A model generated the notes under the pieces. That model saw only the letters and a program-made list of their open reading frames with translations, did no database searches and was not told the DNA's origin. This document shows positions 37,255 through 50,000 of a stretch of DNA of 64,000 nt, one piece after another; positions within the stretch are counted from its first letter, which is position 1; each line of letters starts with the position of its first letter. The position numbers and the translations under genes were made by a program. The DNA is from Beroe forskalii (lineage: Eukaryota > Ctenophora > Nuda > Beroida > Beroidae), in assembly GCA_011033025.1 (NCBI GenBank), contig WFMF01000293.1, positions 158,925 to 222,924 of the forward strand. The letters run 5' to 3'.

Positions 37255-37930
37255 TTTATAAGACTTTGGATTGGATCCATTGTGTCCATTGAACCCTGTG
37301 GACCAAATTGATCCATTGGAAACATAGACATAATGGCTTAATGGGGTCAGTTTCCAGATATTGATGTAAACAAGAAACTTCATTGTCCATAATGAATAAT
37401 GATAATATCTTCAAGTGCATATATAGTGCTCCTTAGGCAATAGGCATGGCAAAGTTGCAATAAATATAATGAATTTGGGATTATGACTCTATCATTCATT
37501 GAAAAATATGATCCATATTGTAAGTTTGCTTAGTTCTTTTAAGCTTTAAATACCTAGGACACACAGAGTGCACTGTATGGAGTGCTCAGCATGCTCATTG
37601 GATTCATAGGCCACAATTGATCCATTTGATACAATGGATTTATTGGACACATCGGATCCATTGAACAAAAATATTCACCAAACTAGGCTTGGTGATTGAG
37701 TCCATTGGATTCACTCTGATGGATCATTTGAACATCTAATAGACTTATTGGACATGTTCATTGAATATCAAAGATGGATAATATGAATCCATGTTGGATC
37801 CATTGAACAACATTGAAAATTTTTACAAATGGACATTGTGTTCAATAGACATCAGCCATCAGATGTGAAATGGACATCCATTAGACATGATAAATCTAAT
37901 GTATCCATTGGAAAAGATTCATATAACTCT
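37255..37930. repeat. Diffuse GGATCCATTG-rich region
   Basis: Variants of GGATCCATTGGAC and TTGATCCATTG recur irregularly over about 650 bp, with no fixed period. This is a degenerated simple repeat. No coding frame is supported. Confidence 0.6.
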
Positions 37931-38224
37931 TGTGACCCTTTTTGTCTTTTACTAAGCTCTTCTGAAGTAGATGTTTCCAGGAGACAATTTCCATGACAGT
38001 ATATGTGTTGGAGAGGGTCATGGTGTGGGAGCCAGCTCCTGAGCAAATTCCACGGCTCTGAGATCTGATTATATTGAAACCTTGCAGAAGTTCCATGACG
38101 TCCAGAAGCTCAACCTTGTAAGTTTGTAATCAAAAATATCCCGAACATATTTTTCAATAACGTAATTAAAATCACATAGTTCAGTAACGTCGCTCATTTA
38201 AAACAAAATCATCAACTAACCAAG

Positions 38225-41005
38225 TTACAGAGAACTTTCACAACTTTTCTCGATGACTACTTCATCAATTACTATGTTCTTTACAATTATACTTTCTAGA
38301 TCCATTTCTATATCTCCTGCGGTTGGGGAGACAGAGTTTGATTTTAATCCCGAAGTAGTCTTAGTGATCGATTTGGTGGTTGGTTTATTGGCTGTTTTAG
38401 TCGTAAGGTTCGGGGCATGTTTAAATGCCTTCCTGAACACTTTCTGGAACAAAATACTGACGCCGTTATCATATAGTAGTGGATTGATAACTGAGTTAAC
38501 TGGTAACACTACAATACAGAGGAGTCCATAGTATTGGTTAGCATCAACAACGTCTAACGTATGTAAACCAGCTATGAGAATAAAGGGCATCCAACAGCAA
38601 AAGTCTGTGAGGATGATTAAGGATATTTTACGTTGCATTCTCCTGTTTCTACTTGATAGCATCTTGTTATGTCCTTCAGATACCAGAGCAGCGGACGTTC
38701 CGATTGAAATGATTGAAATAACTGTGTACAGCACTGAGATGCACAAAAAACAGATAAAGTTGATGAGGAAGACCGTCCAAACGTATGCTTTTTGCGGATC
38801 ATCCTTACGGACAAAATATTTGAACGAACAAACCGGATCATTTCCATAGAAATTAACTTTTCTGGACTTGATGCCATGTCGACTGTAGGTAGCTGTGAAC
38901 ATCTTTGATATCATGTCTCGAATTCTTGCCCATGAAATTTCTACCGATCTACCGATATTACCATAGTATGCCTCGATGATCCTGATATTGGTGCTCTTAT
39001 CTGGAAGCCCCACAAAAAGGGGTATTTCCTTGTCGTAATAAACCCCGTTCACAAAGAAATCTTCCAGTGAGTTTAGCAGTGGCCCAACTGCCACACTAAG
39101 AGCAGCCATAGCTATCCCCAAAACAAGAAGACAGATCACTGCCACTGATTTCTTATTCACAGGACTGCCAATCGACATTGCTCTTCGTATGCCACAGTAC
39201 CTTGCACAGCTGAGGACAGTCATTGCAAAGAGAGAAATCTGTGCACCGAATGTACTGATAACACCAAGTATTGAACAGAAACGATGCGTAATCCATTCTC
39301 TGTGGATGTCGCAGTAACCGTGCGCAAGTCTGCGATCTTGGATCGAAATTACAATCAGATAAAGACCCACAAAGAAGTCGCCCAGACTTATCAGCAGAAT
39401 CAGAACATTGTTGAGCAGCACCATTGACGTACGGCACTTGCGCAACTTCAGCACGTTTTCTATCATCATTCCTATGTTTAGAACCACGGCTAGAATCCCT
39501 ATGACCCATGCCATGACTTTGAGGGGCCATGACCCGATGATTTCTTTGGTGCACCGGTCGTTACACTCATCTGAAATGTCCGCACAATTTATGACACCAT
39601 CGCAAACCTTCGACCAAGCAAGAAAATGCCCATCTGCACACGTAAAATGGTTCTCACAATTCTCTTCGTCACTGCTGTCCCCACAATCGTTGACAAGGTC
39701 ACAAACCTGGCTGTAATCAATACACTTGTTGTTGTCACACACGAAAACATCGCTGTGATATGAATCCCGAGATTGAAGCAGGAACACCAGATCTTCCCGG
39801 TTTTGTGTCGTTAGAATTCTGTGGGGATATTGCCCTGAGCAGGAATCATGTCTGACCTTCTTTGTCAACGGACAAGCTATACTCCCTTCACACAATCCCA
39901 AACAAGCCATATAAACGTACAATTCTCCATATAGGTACCTACAATTGTATGTTCTATGTTTTGGAATGAATAGTCGCCCGGTTGTTTCAGATATCCCAAA
40001 TAAATTCTCCTTGTTGTACCTGAAAGGAGTATGGATACAGGGTGCAGCGTGTATCTGTAAATCAGACAGGCCCTTCAAACAGTGAAACATTGGTTTTTCT
40101 CCGTCCGAGTCTTGTGTTTGTTTTTTCCATAGTTCAGGTAAACCCGCTGATACCTTACAGATCTCGTTTTCATTACCGCACGTTTCTATCCCGTCACACA
40201 ATTCCTCAGAACGTATGAATCGTGCGTTACCGTGCAAACAGATCAGATCTTCCGTACAGTTGTGATCCCTGGATTTGACTACGTATCTGAACGTTTCGCC
40301 CTTGCCACAAGAAGGCCAAGGTTTTCCCGGGCCAAGGTCCTTCTCATCGATACCATCAACACAGTCTGTCACATCATCGTGGAGCCAGTCAAGTGGGAAG
40401 GAGAGAGATACGTTAGTTGTTCCTGCCCTTCGAACACACGGCTCAGGTGCTAAATTCCGGCAGATAAGATTCAGTTCATCGCTCTTATCTACACAATCAT
40501 CGTGCTTATCACACATGAGATGTTTGTGAACTCTACACGTTGTTGAGAGCTGAAAACACACGTTCTCAATACCATCACTACAGATGGACAAGCCCTCCAA
40601 GCCATGACACATGATCTGTTTGGAGATGGTTGCTGGGTAACTACCCACTTCACAAGACAAGGCTACACGAGAAGGATCTGTACAATTGGTCTGATCCAAA
40701 TAGTTGATACAAAACGGATTCCACTTCTCAGTCAGGTATTTCCCCTCGTCCATTGCACGTTCAGAGAAAGAGAACGTTGCACATCGCGTGTAGTTTAGGA
40801 TAGGGAAACCAGGAATAGGTTTCCAATGCTGTGAATGCGTACAGAAGTGCGTGTAGAAATGCGTGTTTTTATCCAGTTCGTACACCATGTAGATGTCTAG
40901 GAGGTAAGGAGGAATGTACTTCCCTTCGTACACGGTCCCGTACCTTACTCCGTTGCAGTAGGCCTCGTCTTCACACGTTTATAAGTTGCAGACTCCGTTA
41001 CACAT
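38225..41005 (-). other. Last exon of the receptor: LDLa modules plus 7TM
   Basis: Single 2781-base exon with no introns, as in many rhodopsin-family receptors. LDLa signatures include CDKHDDCVDKSDE, CDLVNDCGDSSDEENC and CDGVINCADISDEC. TM3 ends SCARY in place of the usual D/E-R-Y. The second extracellular loop, between TM4 and TM5, is unusually long at about 95 residues and holds the Cys expected to bond TM3. A long open frame of 902 codons runs from 40933 (first codon GTG, i.e. not itself a start) to TGA, opened upstream only by the TAA at 40981-40979. Confidence 0.88.
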
Positions 41006-44000
41006 CTGCGAGATGGGGAGAGGGATTTAATCACGATCATATCACTGAATTGCTCGGTCATTCCATCCAATTTATTTGTACCTCACGAATCTGACGTTTC
41101 CAACATAATATTTGACGTCTGATTAAGTTTAAACAGCTTTGGTTTCAGATGTTGCCTGTTGGTTTATAGAAATTGTGCTTCTCATCACAAACCCAGATTA
41201 ACAACGCACCTGAGAGTTGGGTATAGTGAGGGCCTCCTTTCCCGTCCTTCCCTCGCAGTCCGACTCGTCTAGCCTCGTGTTGACACACTCGTGCTTCCCA
41301 TTACACGAGTACGTGTAGTCTGCAGTGTAGCTACTTGTGTATATGCCCTGAGCGTCCTTGCAGATGTAGTAGCTACACAGACTGCCGTGAGTACTTCCTG
41401 CAATTAGGAAACTGCCGGTTAAACCGAACCGAAAGCGAAATACCGGTTAACCGGGCATTTTCAGCCAACCAAAACCGGATGTATTGAGAAATAGTAACCA
41501 GTCGTTTGCATCCTGACATATTTAGTAGCTACACAGACTGCCGTGAGTACTCCCTGTAATCAAGGTTTTTCTTCTGAAGATGGCACAGACCCAACCTAAC
41601 AGTATTAAGACAAGTGTGTGGTGAATATGCCCGCACAGACCTTGACAATTTTATTACAGACAAACCATAGGTGGTAGAAAGCTGATTTTTACTCTATCTT
41701 CGATTTTGCCTTTTTCAAGCATGACTGAATAAAAATAATTTTTCAAATTTAATTGGATCGTTAATTAGGGCTAATTTGATTGCAGATGGTCCCAAAAAAG
41801 TACCTTAAAACTAGCGTGTGGTATTTTCACCCTACAGAGGCGCATGACATCAAAGGAATCTGATTGGGGTCAAGCAATTAGAGCCAGTCCCTACTTGCAC
41901 CCATCTTTAGAACTCGTAATTCGATAATAATTAGTGCGAGGAATGGGATAGTGTAGGAAATCTAATCATGTGAGAGACTTTTGTGTTTGTTTTCCATGAC
42001 ATCTCTTTATTTTAACGATAAATACGTACGGAAATTCCTTTGAAAGTCTGAAAAACGATTTAGCGACAAGAAAAACAATGAGATCATGCGTGCCATTGAT
42101 TAAGACCTGTTCTAGACAGGAGCTCTCAGGGGCTCTAGCCCGAGCTAAAGCTCGGGTCAGAGTTACTTTCTATACAGGGTGACCCTTTACGCTGACCCGG
42201 GATATCGTCCGATACAAAATTCTTTCTAGACAGGGCTGCTCGAGCTATAGCTCCTGTCAGCTTACGCCTAGTGTCACGTGTGCAAAAAGGTGTAATGTTA
42301 CAATAACAAATGATATGATGCGTAACTACGATCTGCTTCCTATTTCGCGTTGTTTTCATGACGCGCACCACGTGACAGGGTCACGTGTATCAGAGAGAGC
42401 TATAGCTGGGGTCAGAGTGCTTTCTAGACAGGAATGATGACCCGAACTATAGCCGGAGCTATAGCCGGGGTAATACCTCCAACTATTACCCCTCCTATAG
42501 CCGGTACTATAGCCGGGGTCATCGAAAAATCCCATTCTAGACAGGCTTGCTCGAGCTATAGCTCGAGCTATAGCCCCTCAAAAATCCCTGTCTAGAACGG
42601 GTCTAAGTAGACCTTCAAGAGTGACATAACGATCATTATCCGGAGTGTGGAATAGATATCGCCCGTGAGTCAACAATTTTGCTTCGTACAGCATATCCAT
42701 CAGATGATATTATAACTGAAACTGAAACGCCCTTACTGTAAAGTACACCTAAACAAAAGTGTACTGTATATTATATTGTACTAGAAGGCCCGTTGGGCCT
42801 TCTAGGTCACAGGACACCCGACCAATCCAATGCTGGCTACAGAGTACCACAATGGTAACATATAATTGCCCTAGCCAGGACACTGGTTTCTTCAAATATG
42901 GACATACGCAGTATTTTAAAATTTCATGGATCACAACGCAGGTTTTACAAATATTGAATTGTAGAAATTAATGACAAAAAACAAAAACAAATGTTGGTAA
43001 AATTGCGTTTTTTAAAGTTTAAAAGTGTCAAATGTGATATCTTACATTAATAAGTAAGTAAATAAGTCATTGATGCAATTTTTGTTACTGGGGGTGGGGG
43101 TGCGACGTAACGAAATTGCGAAATATTCACGTAGGCTTTGAAAATAAATTTAAGAAAATTACGATTGCATATTAACCTCGAGAAAACAGTTGGCAATTAA
43201 GAAGAACTCAAGAACAATGTTTTTTAATCTAAAGTTCAGATTAGGAGAATTTGAATCCAAGCTCAATGAAATCAAAAGTGTTCGCATTTCTGCCAGTTCA
43301 TAACCCACTTCTAGCTCCAGTAAATACGAATTCTTCATTCCGTCGAATTATCGCAGCAAACCATCGAAACTACAATGAATATCTTCACATGAATGAATTA
43401 TCGCTGATTTTCACTGTGGAACAAAATGCTCAACTCTTACCTTTTCTTCTATAATGCTGCTAAGAGTCTTAATAAGCCATGTCGTAATCTTTTTTCCGTA
43501 CTCGAAAATCCCATTGAGAACGTAAACTATCAATTTCAACGGCTGAAACGTTTCCAAAATACACAATAGCGAAATGGCAGATTCTTGGTTAAAATGTACG
43601 TGCAGTTTTGCGTGCGCTAGCCCATGTAGCCATAGCAACGCCCGCAACCGGTGAATTAAACCTATTATTACCCTGCAGTGTAATTACTTTTCGAATTTTT
43701 GAGCAATATTAATCATGTAATATCACCGTACCCAGCAGTTGAATTACTGTCAAGTGTTGAATTACTATTCCCAGCTGTTGAATTACTACTGTTGAGTTAC
43801 TACCAATTTTATAAAAACGGCCATTCGCATGATTCTAACCTATTTGCTATCTCTGTGCGGATGTGAATAGGAGAATAATAAGCTCCCATGATATCTGTTA
43901 TCGCACTTTTCATATTAAAAACGATTCGATATAATCTATTCTTAACCGTATATATACTGTAAAACAAGATAAAATAGCGATAAGGAGCACATAATGTTCG

Positions 44001-47000
44001 GTACGATATATGTTATATTCTTAAATATGGCACATTCGGTAGCACAAGATAAAGTAAATACGAGCACAATGTATAAAATACGATATATCTAAACGATATT
44101 ATAGGGCAGCACAAGATAAAGATAAAATAGATAGAAGGAACACTATCGTATACACCTAAATGGCGCCACCCAGACGCGCTTGATAACTCCATCCGTGCTT
44201 CAATGTTTATTTATCTAGTCTTAGAGATATAACGAAGACTTGTGGCGCCATATATAGGGTGTATTGCTCCGTTTTATCAAATTCAACTACATTATTTCTG
44301 TGCGCCGTCATTTCTATCTGTCAGTGTTCGTTACTTATTTTAGATCGGGATGAAGATAATGATTATGGCGCAAAACTTATTGTTCAACTGAGGAGTACAT
44401 ACATACATTTTGATGCACTCTAAAGATTTAGCTGACTACATTCACATGTGATCGTGTTTTTCTTTAAGGGCAGATTCTATACGAGATCCGCATAAGATTG
44501 TAGCTCTCGAGTCAGTTGTTATTAATGCTTGTGGTGTGAATTGTAATGTTTTCGATTAAGTACTAAACTTTCATGTTTCATTTTTTTATGGCAATGAAAG
44601 ATCAAAACAAAATTTTTGTAAAGTACATAAACATACACTACGTCATACACTAACAGTACGTATCAATGCTGGGCGCTGGTTGTATCATTTGGACTTTTGA
44701 ACTTATTCGCTGAATTGACCCCGATACGATGATGATGTGATTCTGACTTTTACAAATCACTCGCAAATTTGTTCAAAATTCTCGCCTGTTTCAATTATGA
44801 AATAGTGTACCCATTAATCATTATTCATAAAAAATTAAGTTCGAATACTTAAGTTTCAAACCGTCTACTTTGATTGATGCGTATATGGCAGGGTAATAAT
44901 ACAGTAAATACACACTTGAGTGTGTAAATTACCATCGTAATTGCACTCGCAAGCTCGTGCAATTACTCCAATAAATGCACTCGCAAGCTCGTGCATTTAT
45001 TGCATGAATTCCACTCGCAAGCTCGTGGAATTAATGTGGTAATTACACACCCAAGTGTGTATTTACCGTATATAACTCAATCTTGTTTTTCGCGACCCTT
45101 TTTCCAACTTTGAGCACTGATTACGGAAAATCTAAAGCCTTTAATAAGCGAAAAAGGAAAACGATGTAATACGAAGACACCTTTTTCCTACCACCCTGCA
45201 AAAAATCGCGGGTTTTCAACTCCTAGTGTGTCAGATTTTCTGGGGACTGAGAGAGCGGATGCTCCTACTTATAACTACCTCTCTCGATTATAATGATAGA
45301 TGATGTATCAGGTTTTGTATCATGCCACTTAATTAGAGCACAATGCCTGATTTCCTGTCAGAACACGAACAAAATGAGCGAATGAGCTACCTATGCCGTT
45401 ATGACCTTATGATAAGTTCTTTCCTGCAGTGAACCCACTGCTAAATCGTAATTATGACTGAATGATAACTAATATAATAGGTAATGTTATAACACTTCCT
45501 ACGGGGTAGAACGTAAAAACGTATTAGGTAATCAAGTATTTTAGAAAGGAACTCAGCCATACGATTCGGTCTAGTTTTTGGTCGATAACGGAGATGTGAG
45601 TCTAGAGCATGATACAATCAAAATAAAAGCATAGGTCATATGGAGACATACGACTTAATTCTTTTCTGGAATTCAGCAGAGTTTACTCATGATAGTTGGA
45701 GCATTTCTAAAAAGGAAACTGTGTCACTTGAATTTTGACTAACTTATAATTTTGTGAACCTGGACGTTGGACGTTGGCTTTGGTCAAATATGTAATAAAT
45801 GTACAAAATTCGTACCTAAAACGATGTTTTTGCGACAGACAATACGCGTTTTTCTACAATACAAATTTGGCGAAACAAAGCGTATTATCTGTTGCAAAAA
45901 CGTGTAAACACTTTTACTTACATGTACGAATTTTGAACGTTATATATTACACGAGTACCTAACAGTGAAAACTAAAAATCGATTGGGGTTGTTAATGATT
46001 GAAAATACGCCTCAAATCACTGTTTTAGAGTTTTAGCAAAACTCTAAAATGATCAATGCCAATAAAATATTTGCAAATTTCCAAACAACAAGAGCATTGT
46101 TTTATTGCTACCTACAATAGATGATGCACCTATCTAAGTTAACTATTTGGTTTTGATGGAAATGTGCGACATCTGTGTTAGTTGAGAGGCGACTGTTTCA
46201 TGCTGCGAATACTGTGAATACTGTGTGACATCTGTGTTAGCCGTGAGGGAACTGTGTCACTGTGTCATAGTTAACTGTATGAATACTGTGTGACATCTGT
46301 GTTAGCCGTGAGGGAACTGTGTCACGGTGTCATAGTTAACTGTATAAATACTGTGTGACATCTGTGTTAGCCGTGAGGGAACTGTGTCACTGTGTCATAG
46401 TTAACTGTATGAATACTATGTGACATCTGTGTTAGCCGTGACGCGACTGTGTCACTGTGTCATAGCTGACTGTATGAATACTGTGTGGTAGGTATTTTGT
46501 GGTGCTAATCGTACCTTTTTAATGATTTTAAAATTTAACAATTTACAATGCTATACTGTACCTTCTGCGAATTTTATATTTTACACGTCAAAACTGCAGC
46601 TTTCTAGGGCCGGTAATCTCTGTAGGTTTACAAGGCCAGGCTCTGTACACAGAATTTTGTTTGCGCTGTAGGTTCACAGCAATTCTACATTAGTACATTA
46701 ATCTTACACTCTTGAGAGATGATCATGTTTGTAATGTAATCTGAACATTATCACACTATCACCGGCAACATTACCTACGCAAGCCGCGAATCTAATTAAC
46801 TTGAGGCAAGCCCACTCCCACTTTTGGAGAAGTGTCTCAAAACCTAATTACGCATCCATTACAGAAGCAATTCCTTAATTATTTAATTGGTAAAATTTGG
46901 CACCTGTTGATAGTTGAAAAAAACAAAATAGCGGATTTCAATGTGCAAGCTCACAGCATCACATCATACAACTTTTTAAGAAAACAAACGTTCAGAAATT

Positions 47001-50000
47001 GTAGGACTTTTTCACCACACGCTCGTCGACTCTCTACCTTGTCTAGTCCACATAACATGCTGGATTTATCTTACTTCATATCTAAAATTGGAATGTCTCC
47101 AGTTTTCGTCTTTTTACTTTTTTAGGCAAATCTGAAAATCGCGAAAAAATAACAAATTGCAGGCAAGGATTTCATCATCTCCAGTGCCCCAAAAATAAAA
47201 CCATACCTGTAATGATCAACTGATTCCCCGCACTTTGAATCCGTGTTCTGCCCATCAGGGTCGGGTCCTCCTGGTGTCCCGCCCCACACGCTTGATAGAA
47301 ATAAGGGTCAGCTTCACAGAGAGTACTGAACATGCTGTACCCCGGTAGAGAAGCTTCAACTCTGAGGAAACGAGAAATTAACAGAACCCGAACCGAAATA
47401 CCGGTTAACCTGACGTTTTCAGCCAACCTGAACCGGTGTAACCGAATATTTTGATTTCGAAATTAACCGTTATTAGGGACACGGTAGAATCACCGAACCC
47501 AGACCGAAATACCGGTCATCTGGGCGTTTTCAGCCAAACAAAACCGTAACCGGATTTATTGAGAAGATGTATCCGGTCGTTCGCTACCTGTAGTAAACAT
47601 CGGAATCCAGGCATTTGAAGTATTCCTTGCCGTGGTAGTCCGTGCATACGATCTTCATGAATTGGTTGTGCCCCTTTATCACACAGGTATCTGAAACATA
47701 AAACAAGGAACGTCACGTTTTGACCGGTTAAAGAATAAAGTTGTTAATGTTGCCATCAAAACATCATTCCAAGTTACCAATTAGAATAAGTTTCGGTCAA
47801 TTTTATACCTTTTTCAAGGAAAAGTCAACATGATATGTGCATCAATACATCAGTCATCAATAGCTGTGATAGACGTACCTTCGTTTGACTGGCAAGACAA
47901 GTACACGTTCATAGACCCGTCACACGCATTATCTTGTTCCTGGCTGTACGAACAGGGCCCTAGTCCGTCACAGGCAACATGGAAAATCAACATCGAATAG
48001 TTGGACTTCACCCCTACTGGAAATCCCCCTTCCTTCCAATCAACCATGTCGCGGAAACCTAGCTCTTGACACAGAATCTTAGCAGAGTGGTTGTCGAAAC
48101 CATTGCTACATACCGTTCCTTCCTGTGTGGTTAAAGTTCTTTCATTTCCTCTCACAAAAAAGGAAATGGGTGCAGCTTTTTGCTCTTGAAGTAGAACTAA
48201 AGTGCTGCCATGATGATACCTACTTCCCTAATTGTGATAAGTTATTACATGTGTCTGCGGGCATTTTCACCACACATCGGGCATGTTTCTGTTCAAAGAG
48301 ATTTCACCCAACAATCAACAAATATTTGTCTGTTGTCATCTTTATTAATTTAGTAAAATGAGCAGTGAGTACCTCTGCATTTAGGATGAAATGAGCAGTG
48401 AGCCCGTGATGCCTACCTTTGCGTAGCCCATTCTCCTTGCGATTAGGAGCCCTGATGTCTGACCGACTCGAACCTTCTTTCCTGCTTCATTGACCAGGTG
48501 GAAGGTGAAACCTCCTGGAATAACGGAAAAACTTAATTACAGAAAACAATTGCAATTTAATTAGTACTCCAACTCCAAGAGGTAATTAATCAACTAAGCA
48601 ACTATCATGATGGGAATTTGATGATAATTATAATGATAATAGATTGAAAAACACGCGTTTTGAGATTGAGTCGGTTTGATATTAATAATTGTCGAATATT
48701 GAGAGACGGTGCACATAATTCATGAAAAATAGCGACTGCATAGTAGTGTATACCACACGTATGGCCGAGGCACAGCTGAGGCTTATTAATAAATTGGATG
48801 ATAAAAAATCTTCACAAACCTCCGTCAGATAAGTAGCTCTTCTCCAAATCAACGGACGCACAGTCACCAAACTTGTCATTGAAATTAATGCCCCGGAAGT
48901 TTTGTAATCTTCCCAAATCAACTGGAAACTTGTCTTTAAGTTCCACACCATTGACTGCGATGCGATAGAATTTACTGGTAATGGCCACATAAACATCGTT
49001 ATCCAGCCGAAAGAACGGGAGGTATGTTTGGGTTTCATCGTAGATATAACTCCACACGCCGTTTAACCGGGAATTCTGAATAACTTCCCGGTAGTTGTAG
49101 TAGTTAAATCTGAAGTCCGCGTGGTACATGATATCCTGGTCGAGGAGGTTGAAACTCACTCGACAGTTCTGGGAGGAGGAAACGAACGGTTAACCGAAAC
49201 CGAAATCCAGTGTTTTTAGCCAACCGAATCCGAAATCGTAACTGAATATTTAGGTATTCGCAATAAGCTGATTAGGGGAAACGGTCGTTAGCTACCTGGG
49301 AGTAGATGCCACTAAACTTGAGGTTCAAGTAGAAAAAGGAGGACACGTCAAGGCGTTTGTCTGTCAGAAGGACGTTGTCTTCGGTTAATTCAAACTCGCT
49401 TAACATAACCTTTGATCCTGCAATGAGGAATCAAACAATTGATATATACATAGATACTTCCCGAGGAAGTATATACATAGGGCACAACCCGGGAGATTTA
49501 TCCGGTTTAGACATGCAGCCTAAAGGAAGAGGGTCAGAACCAATATGTACCCGATCGGACAAGTTCCTGTATTATAGACACCGTCAGATGGTTCTAAAAT
49601 GATTGAAGGCAATACAAATAGTTTTGCCCTCATTTTAATAGATTTGATCTAATAGATTTATAGATAGATTAATAAACAAAACACTCCAAACCTCCCGCGT
49701 GAGGCACACAAGAAGACACATCGGAGTACTGGTTCCCCTTCTGGCACACTGCCAGCCATTCCCCAGACAACTGATAACCCATGTAGCATGACTGAGTTAC
49801 TGCTACCCCCTCCGGGATGTAGCCTTGAGGGGAGACGTTGCCGTGGGCAAGTTTCAGGGGCTTACACTTCCCTGAAATGACAATGTATATCATGATGTCA
49901 ATATTTGGGCATTATAGGAAAAAGAAAAAATGTTTGTATATCTTCAAGCCCCCAAATTTCGATCCCCAGAATTATTGCCCCCCCCCCCCCCATGAATAGT

